The position numbers and the translations under genes are program-made. Under the pieces are notes generated by a model. It ran no database searches. It saw nothing but the letters and a program-made list of their open reading frames with translations, and was not told the DNA's origin. Of a stretch of 64,000 nucleotides of DNA, positions 24,815 through 34,142 are shown piece after piece (position 1 is the first letter of the stretch; the number at the start of each line of letters is the position of its first letter). The stretch lies in the NCBI RefSeq assembly GCF_026686735.1, contig NZ_CP113432.1, positions 62,001 through 126,000 on the forward strand, read 5' to 3'. The stretch comes from Pseudomonas triclosanedens. GTDB taxonomy: Bacteria > Pseudomonadota > Gammaproteobacteria > Pseudomonadales > Pseudomonadaceae.

Positions 24815-25888
24815 TCAACCTTGCGAGGGGTAGGCCACCGGCCGGTCGAGGGCTTCCAGGACGATCGGGCTGCTGGCGGGCAACTCGACGCGTTGCGTCG
24901 CGGGCGCGCGTACCCGGTAGTTCACCAGGACCAGCATCAGCAGCAGGAACGCGCCGCCGCCGTTGTGGGCCACGGCCACCGGTAGCGGCAGATGCAGCAG
25001 CACGTTGCTGATGCCAAGGCCGACCTGCAGCGACAACCCCAGCAGCATCAGCGCGGTGATGCCGATCAGACCGTGGCGCTGGAGGTTCCAGGCCAGCAGC
25101 AGAAGCACTGCCGTCACACAGATCGCTCCCATGCGATGGGTCATGTGAATCGCCGTGCGGGCATCGCTGTCGAGCTGCCCGCCGAGGTAGTTCGGGCCGA
25201 TGTGCTGGGTAAGGTGGAAGCCGTTGGCGAAGTCCATGTCCGGCCACCATTGCCCGTGGCACATCGGCAGGTCGACGCAGGCTACCGCCGCATAGTTGCT
25301 GCTGACCCAGCCGCCCAGGGCGATCTGCCCCACCACCAGCAACAGGGCGAATGCGGCCAGCGCCCGCAGGCGTGCCGGCAATTGCAGCGGGGCGAAGGCA
25401 CCGGACAGGCGCAGGCTGAGCAGGAACAGCAGCGACAGCGTAGTGAAGCCGCCCAGCAAGTGCGCGGTGACCACTTGCGGCCAGAGCTTGAGTGTTACCG
25501 TCCACATGCCGAAAGCGGCCTGGGCAATCACTACCGCGAGCAGCGCCAGCGGCAGCCGCAGCGGCTGGCCATCGCGGCCACGGCGCACGATGGCATGCAC
25601 GGCCAGGCCGAGGATCAGAAGGCCGAGGCTGCCGGCGAAGTAGCGGTGGATCATCTCGTTCCAGCCTTTCTGAGCCTCCACCGGGGTGTCGGGGAAGTGC
25701 ATTTCGGCATGGGCCAGTTGTGCCTCGCTGATCGGCACGTGGACGAAGCCATAGCAGCCGGGCCAGTCCGGGCAGCCGAGTCCGGCGTGGGTCAGGCGGG
25801 TGTAGGCGCCCAGCAGGATCACCACGAAGGCCAGCGCCGTCGCCAGTACGGCGACGTAGAAAGCGGGTTTGCGTCTTGCCTGGATCAT
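24815..25888 (-). CDS. ctaA: heme A synthase (COX15/CtaA family)
   Basis: A 357-residue integral membrane protein with eight helices that oxidises the C8 methyl of heme O to give heme A. Conserved His residues are visible in pairs: EMIHRYFAGSLGL and HLLGGFTTLSLL in the first half, HLTQHIGPNYLGG / HMTHRMGAIC and VAHNGGGAFLL in the second. A periplasmic loop has CVDLPMCHGQWWPDMDF with the family cysteine pair. AGGGAG lies before the ATG at 25888. It works with CyoE just downstream. Confidence 0.92.
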   Translation of the reverse strand: MIQARRKPAFYVAVLATALAFVVILLGAYTRLTHAGLGCPDWPGCYGFVHVPISEAQLAHAEMHFPDTPVEAQKGWNEMIHRYFAGSLGLLILGLAVHAIVRRGRDGQPLRLPLALLAVVIAQAAFGMWTVTLKLWPQVVTAHLLGGFTTLSLLFLLSLRLSGAFAPLQLPARLRALAAFALLLVVGQIALGGWVSSNYAAVACVDLPMCHGQWWPDMDFANGFHLTQHIGPNYLGGQLDSDARTAIHMTHRMGAICVTAVLLLLAWNLQRHGLIGITALMLLGLSLQVGLGISNVLLHLPLPVAVAHNGGGAFLLLMLVLVNYRVRAPATQRVELPASSPIVLEALDRPVAYPSQG

Positions 25889-25975
25889 GCGTCGCTCCCT
25901 GTCTTTTTATTCTGCGGGGGCTGGCGGTGGTTCAGCCGGCGATGCCTCACCGGCTGCGTCTCGACCGGCTACGTC

Positions 25976-26539
25976 TCAGCCAATATTGGAAAGCTTCAGC
26001 AGTAACTGCAGGTCCTTGAGGATCGACTTGCCATTGGCGTCGGCGTCGTAGCGCAGCACCAGATTGCCGTGCGGGTCGACGATCCACAGTTGCGGCTTGG
26101 CGCCGGTGTGCTGGGTGGGCGCCAGGCCCAGGCGCTGCAGGCGCGGGTAGTCCTTGTCGAGCAGGCCGGCGAATTCGGCCGGCAGCGGCTTGGCGAAGGC
26201 GAGTACATGTTCGGCGCGGCTGGCCTCGCGGCCAAGGCCGATGTTGATCTGCCGCGCCAGATAGACCAGTTGCTGGCAATCGCTGGCGCAGGTGTCCGGG
26301 GCGGTGACCAGCAGTTGCCAGCGCTCGCCGGGCTTTTCGTCCTGCACGCCGAGGTCGGCCGGAGTCTGCCCGGTGGCGATCAGGTCGCCGTGGTAGACGC
26401 GGCCTTCGGGCACCCAGAACTGCAGCTTGTACATGGCGGTGGCGAGCAGCATCGGCCCCAGCACCATGCCGAGGATGAGCAGCAGTTGTACCCGCCCACG
26501 GCGGCGGGAGGAGGGGTCAGGCAGGGTCATGGCGGTCAT
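25976..26539 (-). CDS. membrane-anchored protein of the cox assembly operon
   Basis: A 187-residue protein with one N-terminal membrane segment (LLLILGMVLGPMLLATAMY) and a periplasmic domain. The latter holds a Cys pair spaced CASDC and the ending PQLWIVDPHGNLVLRYD, which resembles a thioredoxin-like or SCO-like fold. The same unnamed gene sits between SURF1 and heme A synthase in other pseudomonads. A role in copper or heme delivery to the oxidase is inferred from context only. Its start overlaps the SURF1 end by 23 bp. Confidence 0.75.
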   Translation of the reverse strand: MTAMTLPDPSSRRRGRVQLLLILGMVLGPMLLATAMYKLQFWVPEGRVYHGDLIATGQTPADLGVQDEKPGERWQLLVTAPDTCASDCQQLVYLARQINIGLGREASRAEHVLAFAKPLPAEFAGLLDKDYPRLQRLGLAPTQHTGAKPQLWIVDPHGNLVLRYDADANGKSILKDLQLLLKLSNIG

Positions 26540-27281
26540 GGTCGTGGGTCTCCCGTGCGCGACGGATGCCGAGGTAGAGGTAAAGACCGGAGAGTGCGAT
26601 GGCCAGGGCGAACCACTGCACGGCGTAGCCGATGTGGCGCTCCGGTGGCATGGCGACTATCGGCCAGTCGGTGTCGAAAGCGGCGTCGCCCGGCTCCAGG
26701 CGGATTTCCAGCGGGCTGCCTTCGCGGCCGAGCTGATCCCAGAGGAACGGGGCATCTACCTGAGTGACCAGGCGCGGCCAGCCGGCGACCGGCGCGGTAG
26801 GCCCGGCGGTCGGCGGAACGTAGGTCCAGGCATCCAGCAGCAGGTCGTGGATGGGGGTTTCGATCTGCGGCGGCACGCGGCGGTCCGGCCAGGCTACCCA
26901 GCCGCGATTGACCAGCAGCCACTGGTGGCCGACGCGATCGAAGAAAGGTTGCAGCACCTCGACACCGGCCTGGCCGTTGCGGGTACGGTTGTCCAGCAGC
27001 ACGCTGTGCTCGGCGTCGAGGCGGCCCTGCAGACGCACGCGCACATAGCTGCGCGGCGGCAGGCGCGCGAGTTCGGCGGCGGAAATCGGGTCCAGCTGGC
27101 GTTGGGCCTCGGCGGCGGCGAGCAGGGTGCGTTTTTCGCTGGCGCGGGAGAGCTGCCAGCAACCCAGCGCGATCAGCACCGGCAGCAGCGCGAGCACCAC
27201 CAGCGTCGGCGCAAGGCCGGGCCGGAAGGTGCGAGCCGCGTGGCGCGAACGGTGCTCGGTGGCGTGCTGGCTATACTGCAA
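26517..27281 (-). CDS. SURF1 family oxidase assembly protein
   Basis: A 254-residue SURF1 protein with the typical two membrane anchors: one near residues 25-45 (VVLALLPVLIALGCWQL) and one near the C terminus (YAVQWFALAIALSGLYLYLGI). The periplasmic middle has LLVNRGWVAWPDR and HIGYAVQWF. SURF1 helps insert heme a into subunit I. No ATG lies before the first anchor. A TTG at 27281 with GGGG shortly upstream is the most likely start, so translation may be weak. First gene of the assembly string. Confidence 0.88.
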   Translation of the reverse strand: MQYSQHATEHRSRHAARTFRPGLAPTLVVLALLPVLIALGCWQLSRASEKRTLLAAAEAQRQLDPISAAELARLPPRSYVRVRLQGRLDAEHSVLLDNRTRNGQAGVEVLQPFFDRVGHQWLLVNRGWVAWPDRRVPPQIETPIHDLLLDAWTYVPPTAGPTAPVAGWPRLVTQVDAPFLWDQLGREGSPLEIRLEPGDAAFDTDWPIVAMPPERHIGYAVQWFALAIALSGLYLYLGIRRARETHDHDRHDPA

Positions 27282-27323
27282 GTTACCCCCTTAACCCAGT
27301 CCCCTGCGGACAGGAGCCCGGCA

Positions 27324-27533
27324 ATGCTCAAAGCCGCGATCGTCTTGTTGTTGCTGGCGACCGTCATCAGTCTGTTCAGCGGCCTGTTCTTCCTGGTCAA
27401 GGACGAAGGGCATGGTTCCCGGGTGGTCAATGCGCTGACCGTCCGTGTCGCTCTCGCCGCCCTGACTCTCGCCCTCATCGCCTGGGGCTTCTTCAGTGGT
27501 CAACTGACCAGCCCCGCTCCCTGGCATTTCTGA
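27324..27533 (+). CDS. DUF2909 twin-transmembrane protein
   Basis: A 69-residue protein of two hydrophobic helices (AAIVLLLLATVISLFSGLFF and VALAALTLALIAWGFFSG) joined by a charged loop KDEGHGSRVVNALTVR, the DUF2909 pattern. AGGAG lies before the ATG. It is the only plus-strand gene inside the oxidase block. It is divergent from SURF1 and convergent with coxC, a placement conserved in other pseudomonads, so a link to the oxidase is likely but unproven. Confidence 0.85.
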   Translation: MLKAAIVLLLLATVISLFSGLFFLVKDEGHGSRVVNALTVRVALAALTLALIAWGFFSGQLTSPAPWHF

Positions 27534-27544
27534 TGTTTCATCGC

Positions 27545-27567
27545 GCCGCGGGCCGGCGGCCCGCGGC
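27545..27567. terminator. hairpin between DUF2909 and coxC ends
   Basis: A 10-bp perfect stem (GCCGCGGGCC / GGCCCGCGGC) with a 3-nt loop lies in the 42 bp between two convergent stop codons. No T-run; probably a bidirectional barrier. Confidence 0.6.
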
Positions 27568-27575
27568 ATCCTGCG

Positions 27576-28463
27576 TCACAGCACGTAAACGAAGATGAAC
27601 AGGCCGATCCACACCACATCGACGAAGTGCCAGTACCAACTGGCAGCCTCGAAGCCGAAATGTTTGTCGGCGTCGAAGTGCCCGCGAATGATGCGGATCA
27701 GCATGATGCTCAGCATGATCGCGCCGATGGTCACGTGGGCGCCGTGGAAGCCGGTGAGCATGAAGAAAGTGGCGCCGTAGATGCCCGAGCCCAGGGTCAG
27801 GCCCAGCTCGCTGTAGGCCTCGTGGTATTCGTAGGCCTGCAGCACCAGGAAGCACGCGCCCAGCGCAACGGTCGCCGCCAGCCACATCTTCAGCGGGCCG
27901 CGATGGTTCTTCTTCAGCGCGTGGTGGGCAAAGGTCACGGTGAAGCTGGAGGTGACCAGCAGCAGGGTATTGATCAGCGGCAGCTTCCACGGATCGATCA
28001 CTTCCCTTGGCGGCGGGAAAAGTTTGTTGTCCGGGTTGCTGAGCTGCGGCCAGCCGGTTTCGAACTGCGGCCAGAGCATGTGCGAGATGCCGTGATGGCC
28101 TTCGCCGCCCAGCCACGGGTTGACGAAGTGGCGCACGTAGAACAGCGCGCCGAAGAAGGCCGCGAAGAACATCACCTCGGAGAAGATGAACCAGCTCATG
28201 CCCCAGCGGAACGAGCGGTCCATCTGCGGGCTGTAGAGCCCGCCGCGGCTTTCCTTGATGACATTGCCGAACCAGCCGAACAGCATGTAGGCGAGGATCA
28301 GCCCGCCGGCGAAGAAGATCCACGGGCCGTGGGAGTGCTCCTTGCCGGCGCTCATGTCGTTCATCCAGGTGCCGACGCCGAACATCGTCACCAGCATGCC
28401 GATGGTGGCGATGATCGGCCACTTGCTCTGCGCGGGGACGTAATAGGGTTCGTGGGTTGCCAT
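27576..28463 (-). CDS. coxC: cytochrome c oxidase subunit III
   Basis: A 295-residue subunit III with seven membrane helices. The conserved Glu of helix III is in WFIFSEVMFFAAFFGALF, and the family end FEAASWYWHFVDVVWIGLF is intact. A hydrophilic insert (FPPPREVIDPWKLP) is typical of the Pseudomonas aa3 enzyme. The start at 28463 follows AGGGAG and gives MATHEPYYVPAQSKWP. Last gene of the operon coxB-coxA-ctaG-coxC. Confidence 0.95.
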   Translation of the reverse strand: MATHEPYYVPAQSKWPIIATIGMLVTMFGVGTWMNDMSAGKEHSHGPWIFFAGGLILAYMLFGWFGNVIKESRGGLYSPQMDRSFRWGMSWFIFSEVMFFAAFFGALFYVRHFVNPWLGGEGHHGISHMLWPQFETGWPQLSNPDNKLFPPPREVIDPWKLPLINTLLLVTSSFTVTFAHHALKKNHRGPLKMWLAATVALGACFLVLQAYEYHEAYSELGLTLGSGIYGATFFMLTGFHGAHVTIGAIMLSIMLIRIIRGHFDADKHFGFEAASWYWHFVDVVWIGLFIFVYVL

Positions 28464-28479
28464 TTTTGTTGTTCTCCCT

Positions 28480-29037
28480 TCAGCGATCGTTGCTGGCCAC
28501 GGGGGGCTTGCGGGCGGTGATGTCGAACAGCGTGTAAGCAAGCGTCAGGTGACGCACATCCTTGGGCAGGTCGCGGTCGACGATGAAACGCACCGGCATT
28601 TCGATGCGCTCGCCCGGCTGCAGCACCTGCTGGGTGAAGCAGAAGCATTCGGTCTTGTGGAAATAGGTGGCAGCCACCGACGGCGCAATGCTCGGGATCG
28701 CCTGGGCGGTCATCGGCTTGCCGGTGGGGTTGCGGGCGACGAACAGCATCTGGTTCACCGCGCCCGGATGCACCACCAGCTCTTCCTGTTCTGGGTGGAA
28801 TTCCCAGACCATGTCGATGTTGTTGTTGGCGACGAACTGAATCTTCACCTGGCGCGACTGGTCGACCACCTGGCCGTCGCCCTGGTAGGCGCTGCCGGAA
28901 GTCTTGCCGTTGATGCCCAGTGCCTTGCACATCACGTCGTACAGCGGCACCAGGGCAAAGCCGAAGGCGAACATGGCGACCACGGCGACCACCAGCCGGG
29001 TCACCAGCCTGCGTGTTTCGATGTTGCCGTCGCTCAT
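28480..29037 (-). CDS. ctaG: cytochrome c oxidase assembly protein CtaG/Cox11
   Basis: A 185-residue Cox11 protein with one N-terminal anchor (LVVAVVAMFAFGFALVPLY) and a periplasmic immunoglobulin-like domain. The copper-binding Cys131 and Cys133 are in TECFCFTQQ, and the additional Cys37 follows the anchor (DVMCKAL). It supplies CuB to subunit I. It lies between coxA and coxC, 64 bp after the coxA stop. Confidence 0.94.
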   Translation of the reverse strand: MSDGNIETRRLVTRLVVAVVAMFAFGFALVPLYDVMCKALGINGKTSGSAYQGDGQVVDQSRQVKIQFVANNNIDMVWEFHPEQEELVVHPGAVNQMLFVARNPTGKPMTAQAIPSIAPSVAATYFHKTECFCFTQQVLQPGERIEMPVRFIVDRDLPKDVRHLTLAYTLFDITARKPPVASNDR

Positions 29038-29101
29038 TTCGTCGTCCTCCTTTCGCAGCAGAGGGCTCCGTACCTGGGAGCCCGCTCCTGCGCGAGCCTG
29101 G

Positions 29102-30697
29102 TCACTTGACCTCGGGCGGTGTGCTGAAGGTGTGGTACGGCGCTGGCGATGGAATGGTCCACTCCAGCCCTTCGGCGCCGTCCCACGGCTTCGCAGGTGC
29201 CGGCTTGCCGCCGCGGATGCACTTGATGACGATGAACAGGAAGAGCAGTTGCGTGGTGCCGAACATGAAAGCGCCGATGGACGAGACCATGTTGAAGTCG
29301 GCGAACTGCAGGTTGTAGTCCGGGATCCGCCGCGGCATGCCTGCGAGGCCCACGAAGTGCATCGGGAAGAACGCCAGGTTCATGCCGATGAAGCTCATCC
29401 AGAAGTGCAGCTTGCCCAGAGTCTCGTCGTACATGTGGCCGGTCCATTTCGGCAGCCAGTAATAGGCCGAGGCGAAGATGCCGAAGATCGCGCCGGGCAC
29501 CAGCACGTAGTGGAAGTGCGCCACCACGAAGTAGGTGTCCTGGTACTGGAAGTCCGCCGGGGCGATGGCCAGCATCAGGCCGGAGAATCCGCCGATGGTG
29601 AACAGGATGACGAAGGCCACGGCGAACAGCATGGGCGTCTCGAAGGTCAGCGAGCCCTGCCACATGGTCGACGCCCAGTTGAACACCTTCACCCCGGTGG
29701 GCACGGCGATCAGCATGGTCGCGTACATGAAGAACAGCTCGCCCACCAGCGGGATGCCCACCACGAACATGTGGTGCGCCCATACCACGAAGGACAGGAA
29801 GGCGATCGAGGCGGTGGCGTAGACCATCGAGGTGTAGCCGAACAGCGGTTTGCGGCTGAAGGCCGGGATGATCGAGCTGACGGCGCCGAACGCCGGCAGG
29901 ATCATGATGTACACCTCGGGGTGGCCGAAGAACCAGAACACATGCTGGAACAGCACCGGGTCGCCGCCGCCGGCCGCGCTGAAGAAGCTGGTGCCGAAGT
30001 GGATGTCCATCAGCATCATCGTCACGCAGCCCGCCAGCACCGGCATCACCGCGATCAGCAGGAACGCGGTGATCAGCCAGGTCCAGACGAACAGCGGCAT
30101 CTTCATCAGTGTCATGCCCGGGGCACGCAGGTTGAGGATGGTGGCGATCACGTTGATCGCGCCCATGATCGAACTCATGCCCATCAGGTGGATGGCGAAG
30201 ATGAAGAACGTCACGCTGTGCGGCGCGAAGGTCGTGGAGAGCGGCGCGTAGAAGGTCCAGCCGAAGTTCGGGCCGCCGCCGGGCATGAACAGGGTGCTCA
30301 CCAGCAGCCCGAACGCCGCCGGCAGCAGCCAGAAGCTGAAGTTGTTCATGCGCGGCAGGGCCATGTCTGGGGCGCCGATCATCAGCGGCACCATCCAGTT
30401 GGCCAGGCCGACGAACGCCGGCATCACCGCGCCGAAGACCATCACCAGCCCGTGCATGGTGGTCATCTGATTGAAGAACGCCGGGTCGACGATCTGCAGC
30501 CCGGGCTGGAACAGTTCGGCGCGGATCACCATCGCGAACGAGCCGCCGAGCAGGAAGGCGCAGAAGCTGAACCACAGGTAGAGGGTGCCGATATCCTTGT
30601 GGTTGGTGGTCAGAACCCAGCGCATCAGGCCCTTGGCGGGGCCGTGGTGGTGGTCGCCGGCGTGAGAATGGTCGGGGTGATCGATCACAGCACTCAT
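29102..30697 (-). CDS. coxA: cytochrome c oxidase subunit I
   Basis: A 531-residue heme-copper oxidase subunit I with twelve helices. Ligands are visible: heme a His82 (TMHGLVMV) and His396, heme a3 His394 (VVAHFHYVLVPG), and CuB His259 with the cross-linked Tyr263 (FGHPEVYIMILP) plus His308 and His309 (WAHHMFVVG). The HPEVY motif places it in the A-type aa3 class. The N terminus carries a His-rich stretch. It reduces oxygen with electrons from CoxB and pumps protons. Confidence 0.97.
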   Translation of the reverse strand: MSAVIDHPDHSHAGDHHHGPAKGLMRWVLTTNHKDIGTLYLWFSFCAFLLGGSFAMVIRAELFQPGLQIVDPAFFNQMTTMHGLVMVFGAVMPAFVGLANWMVPLMIGAPDMALPRMNNFSFWLLPAAFGLLVSTLFMPGGGPNFGWTFYAPLSTTFAPHSVTFFIFAIHLMGMSSIMGAINVIATILNLRAPGMTLMKMPLFVWTWLITAFLLIAVMPVLAGCVTMMLMDIHFGTSFFSAAGGGDPVLFQHVFWFFGHPEVYIMILPAFGAVSSIIPAFSRKPLFGYTSMVYATASIAFLSFVVWAHHMFVVGIPLVGELFFMYATMLIAVPTGVKVFNWASTMWQGSLTFETPMLFAVAFVILFTIGGFSGLMLAIAPADFQYQDTYFVVAHFHYVLVPGAIFGIFASAYYWLPKWTGHMYDETLGKLHFWMSFIGMNLAFFPMHFVGLAGMPRRIPDYNLQFADFNMVSSIGAFMFGTTQLLFLFIVIKCIRGGKPAPAKPWDGAEGLEWTIPSPAPYHTFSTPPEVK

Positions 30698-30707
30698 CGC
30701 GGCCTCC

Positions 30708-31832
30708 TTATTGTTGTTTCTGCTTGAAGGCGACGACCTCTTGCGGGGTCACCATGTCGCCGTCGTTGTTGCCCCAGGCGTTACGCTCGTAGGTGATCAC
30801 CGCAGCGAGATCCACCTCCGAGAGCTGCTTGCCGAAGGCCGCCATCGCCGTGCCCTGGACGCCGTTGAATACAGTCTCCAGGTGATGCTCCTTCGGCCCG
30901 GTGACGATCTTCGAGCCCTTGAGCGCCGGGAACATCGGCGGCATGCCCTGGCCCTCGGGCTGGTGACAGGCGGCGCAGATGGTGTGGTAGACCTTGTCGC
31001 CACGCGCGACCAGCTCTTCCTTCGTCCATTCCTTGCTGGTCAGCTCCTTGAGCTTGGCCGCCTCTTCCTTGCGCTCGGCCAGCCACTTGTCGAAGTCGGG
31101 CTTGGACTTCACGTCGACCACGATGGGCATGAAGCCGTGATCCTTGCCGCACAGCTCGGCGCACTGGCCACGGTAGACGCCGGGCTGGTCAACCCTGGTC
31201 CAGGCTTCGTTGACGAAACCGGGGATGGCGTCGCGCTTGACCGCGAAGGCCGGCACCCACCAGGAGTGGATCACATCGCTGGAAGTGACCAGGAAGCGCA
31301 CCTTGACTCCGGCCGGCAGCACCAGCGGGTTGTCCACTTCGAGCAGGTAGTGCTCGTCCTTGGCGGCCTTGTTGTGGATCTGGTCCTGTGGCGTGGCGAG
31401 GTTGGAGAAGAACTCCACGTCCTGACCCAGGTACTTGTACTGCCATTTCCACTGGTAGCCGGTGATCTGCACGTCCAGCTCGGGCTCCGAGGTGTCGTAC
31501 ATGTGGATCAGCGTCTTGGTGGCCGGTACGGCCATCACTACCAGGATCAGGAAAGGAATGACCGTCCAGAGGATTTCCACCGTGGTGCTCTCGTGGAAAT
31601 GCGCGGGCTGCTGCCCGGTGGACCGGCGGTGGACGATCATCGACCAGAACATCGCGCCGAACACGATGATGCCGATGACCACGCAAATCCAGAAGATGGT
31701 CATGTGGAGGTCGAAGACGTTACGGCTCACTTCCGTCGCGCCGGGGGCCATGTTGACCGTCCAGGCGGCGTTTGCCTGGCTGAAAGCCAAGAGCAAAAGG
31801 AAGCCCATCCAGACTCGTGGATGTCGCAGCAT
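30708..31832 (-). CDS. coxB: cytochrome c oxidase subunit II with fused cytochrome c domain
   Basis: A 374-residue subunit II of the caa3 type. A signal peptide (MGFLLLLAFSQANA) is followed by two membrane helices. The periplasmic cupredoxin holds the CuA ligands His189, Cys224, Cys228, His232 and Met235 (QCAELCGKDHGFM). A C-terminal cytochrome c domain has CAACH at residues 286-290 and a distal Met in a later loop (GTAMAAFGKQLSE). It accepts electrons and passes them to subunit I. First gene of the structural operon, 10 bp before coxA. Confidence 0.96.
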   Translation of the reverse strand: MLRHPRVWMGFLLLLAFSQANAAWTVNMAPGATEVSRNVFDLHMTIFWICVVIGIIVFGAMFWSMIVHRRSTGQQPAHFHESTTVEILWTVIPFLILVVMAVPATKTLIHMYDTSEPELDVQITGYQWKWQYKYLGQDVEFFSNLATPQDQIHNKAAKDEHYLLEVDNPLVLPAGVKVRFLVTSSDVIHSWWVPAFAVKRDAIPGFVNEAWTRVDQPGVYRGQCAELCGKDHGFMPIVVDVKSKPDFDKWLAERKEEAAKLKELTSKEWTKEELVARGDKVYHTICAACHQPEGQGMPPMFPALKGSKIVTGPKEHHLETVFNGVQGTAMAAFGKQLSEVDLAAVITYERNAWGNNDGDMVTPQEVVAFKQKQQ

Positions 31833-32254
31833 TCGGGTTCCCCTTATCTTTGTTTTTATCCCGCCGGCTTTGTGCTCTTGCGGCTAACCCCCATTCCAGA
31901 GGGCTGCACGCCGGAACTCGCCAACGGCCAAGGGAGCGACCGCCAAGACAACGTTACTTTGACCGTCATCGCCTCGGCGCACGCAGGGCAGGCCGGGTCC
32001 ATCAGGTTTTTCGTGTGTCGAGTCGGAGTATAGACACGGGTTGCGACATAACAACGCAGAGTAAAAAACGCTTTTGCAATACCGAAGTGTGATCTGAAAG
32101 CCGCGGCTGGCGCGGCTTTGGAGTACCATGCTGGCGGTGTGATATGCCTCGTCGGCATAAACACTTCATGATTATGACAATCGCGTCTTAGCTGCTGCCG
32201 GACGACGGCTAAGGTCTTTCTTCACTTTCCAAAACCCGTAGTCTTGGAGTTGTC
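31833..32254. promoter_or_regulatory. divergent upstream region of coxB and the 32255 gene
   Basis: About 420 bp between the divergent starts. It must hold the cox operon promoter, which in P. aeruginosa is controlled by RpoS and RoxSR. No confident -10/-35 or regulator box could be assigned by eye. It includes an AT-richer stretch at 32040-32090. Short reading frames here lack supporting features. Confidence 0.4.
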
Positions 32255-32893
32255 ATGAACACCGCTGCGCTGCGTGAGCTGATCCAGAACGCCCATCTCC
32301 TCGAATCCCGCCACGGGCACTTGTCCCGGTTGATCCAGTCCCAGCTCGAAGGGTTGCACCCCAGCATCAGCCTGGCCGGGGAAGATGCCAGCGGAACGCT
32401 GACGCGCTTCGTGCATGCCTATATCGAGCAGGTGCCGGACTTCCTCGACGCTGCCAATTCAGTGGCCCGCGCCGCCGGCATCGAAGACCGTATCAAGCCG
32501 GTGCTCAAACTGGCCGAGCAGTTCTTCCTGACCCCGCCGACGCTGCTGGATGGGCACGACGGCCTGGATGCCCTGCTGGATGAGGCGTACCTTGCGCATC
32601 GCCTGGTCGAGGAAGTGAATGATCGCTACATCGCCCACTTCAGCCAGCCGCTGATCCCGCTGGATACCACGGTGGCCAACCTGGTAGCGCATCAGTTGAT
32701 CGGCGAACCCTTCGCCAACCAGCTCGACGAAGCGGTGCATCACGCCGTCAACGGCATGCTCGACGAGAGCACATTCAGCGCCGAATCCGCCGTCAGCTAC
32801 CGCGCGCGCCTGAACGACCCGCAAGTGATCATGGCGTGGCAGCAGTGGCCGTGCCTGTCGAAGCAGTTCGGCGTGGAATTGCGCCTGGGCTGA
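32255..32893 (+). CDS. conserved hypothetical protein (Pseudomonas)
   Basis: A 212-residue soluble, mostly helical protein I recognise only as a conserved gene beside the oxidase operon in pseudomonads. It has several His residues in helices (ESRHGHLSRL, LDEAYLAHRLVEEVNDRYIAHF, VANLVAHQLIG, LDEAVHHAVNG), so metal binding is possible but not established. No signal peptide. A Shine-Dalgarno site is not obvious, although TTGGAG lies about 10 nt before the ATG. It is divergent from coxB. Confidence 0.78.
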   Translation: MNTAALRELIQNAHLLESRHGHLSRLIQSQLEGLHPSISLAGEDASGTLTRFVHAYIEQVPDFLDAANSVARAAGIEDRIKPVLKLAEQFFLTPPTLLDGHDGLDALLDEAYLAHRLVEEVNDRYIAHFSQPLIPLDTTVANLVAHQLIGEPFANQLDEAVHHAVNGMLDESTFSAESAVSYRARLNDPQVIMAWQQWPCLSKQFGVELRLG

Positions 32894-33034
32894 TCAACTG
32901 GCGGGAGCCGTCGGCAACTCAGCATAGCGGCCGGACCTGCGCCATTGCGGCGCGAGGGCGCCAGAGTGCGCGCCGGTGGCGTATGAGTTGCCGGGGACGT
33001 GGCCAGCACACACGCCCCGGTCCCGGTTGCCCGA

Positions 33035-33751
33035 TCAGCTCGACGAATAGCGCGGACGCGGCGTGGCCATCGGAATCGGGCCCTTGCCGTCGAGCGGGCG
33101 GAAGCGGCCTTCGCCGGCGTCGTATGCCTTGATCTCGCTGGTCTCGATGTCATAGACCCAGCCGTGGATGAACAACTGGCCGCTGGCCAGGCGCGCGGCG
33201 ACGGACGGGTGGGTCTTCAGGTGGTCGAGCTGGGCGACCACGTTCTCCTCGGTCAGGATGCCCAGGTGCTCGTGGGTGGCGCAGCCGCAAGTCTGCGCCA
33301 CCACGGTGCGGGCGACCTCGGCATGGCGCAGCCAGGCCTTGACGGTCGGCATGCTTTCCAGGGTCTGCGGGTTCAGCACGGCTTTCATCGCACCGCAGTC
33401 GGAGTGGCCGCAGACGATGATGTGCTGCACACCCAGCGCCATGACCGCGAACTCGATGGCGGTCGAGACACCGCCGTTCATCTGGCCGTACGGCGGCACC
33501 ACGTTACCGACGTTGCGGGTCACGAACAGGTCGCCTGGCGAACTGTGGGTAATCAGTTCGGGAACGATGCGCGAATCGGCACAGGTGATGAACATCGCAC
33601 GCGGGTTCTGCGCGTGGGCCAGCTTCTTGAACAACTCTTCCTGCTGCGGGAAGACCTCCTGGCGGAAGTGCTGGAAGCCGTCGACGATTCGACGCAGCGC
33701 TTCGTCCGCGCTTTCGTGGGTCTGATCTTCACCGTGAGTTTTATCGTTCAT
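33035..33751 (-). CDS. beta-class carbonic anhydrase
   Basis: A 238-residue beta carbonic anhydrase. The zinc ligands are Cys57 (ITCADSR, with the Asp59-Arg61 dyad), His116 and Cys119 (CGHSDCGA). Family segments TRNVGNVVPPYG and STAIEFAVMALGVQHIIVCG are intact, and the C terminus has FIHGWVYDIETSEIKAYD. It interconverts CO2 and bicarbonate in the cytoplasm. A carbonic anhydrase next to the cox region matches the P. aeruginosa arrangement. Confidence 0.95.
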   Translation of the reverse strand: MNDKTHGEDQTHESADEALRRIVDGFQHFRQEVFPQQEELFKKLAHAQNPRAMFITCADSRIVPELITHSSPGDLFVTRNVGNVVPPYGQMNGGVSTAIEFAVMALGVQHIIVCGHSDCGAMKAVLNPQTLESMPTVKAWLRHAEVARTVVAQTCGCATHEHLGILTEENVVAQLDHLKTHPSVAARLASGQLFIHGWVYDIETSEIKAYDAGEGRFRPLDGKGPIPMATPRPRYSSS

Positions 33752-34142
33752 GTATCAGCCTCGAAGAATGACGAAGAATTTTCTCATGCTTGCCGACGAT
33801 CTCCCCGGGGAGAAAAGACACAGGCTCGGGAAAAAAAACCGGTGCAGCGTGTAGTCATCTCCACCCGGGCAGCAGGCGGCGAAGAGTAAAGCAAAATCGA
33901 AAAACTGCTCTGGGATGAGATTTTGCAGGATGTTTGGCCGAGGATCGAAGCCTGTTCGCGCAGCGGCCTGCGGTGATCCGGCAGCATTCTGCTAGCGCGA
34001 AGTCGGCAATGTGTAGATATTAGGCAATGTGACATCATCCGAAGCGGCCCAACCAACTATCGGATCGTCGGCCCTCACGCCTGGTCAGGATGACATGCGC
34101 GGCTCATCGATACCGGCCCAACCCAAGCACAAGGAAGTGAGC
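33752..34142. other. divergent intergenic region, no gene seen
   Basis: About 390 bp between the carbonic anhydrase start and the TerB-like gene start. It presumably holds promoters for both. No inverted repeat or clear promoter pair stood out. Confidence 0.4.

Noticed and set aside
28904..30727. A 607-codon plus-strand frame opposite coxA
   Set aside because: Shadow of subunit I; highly repetitive His/Gln/Glu translation without domains.
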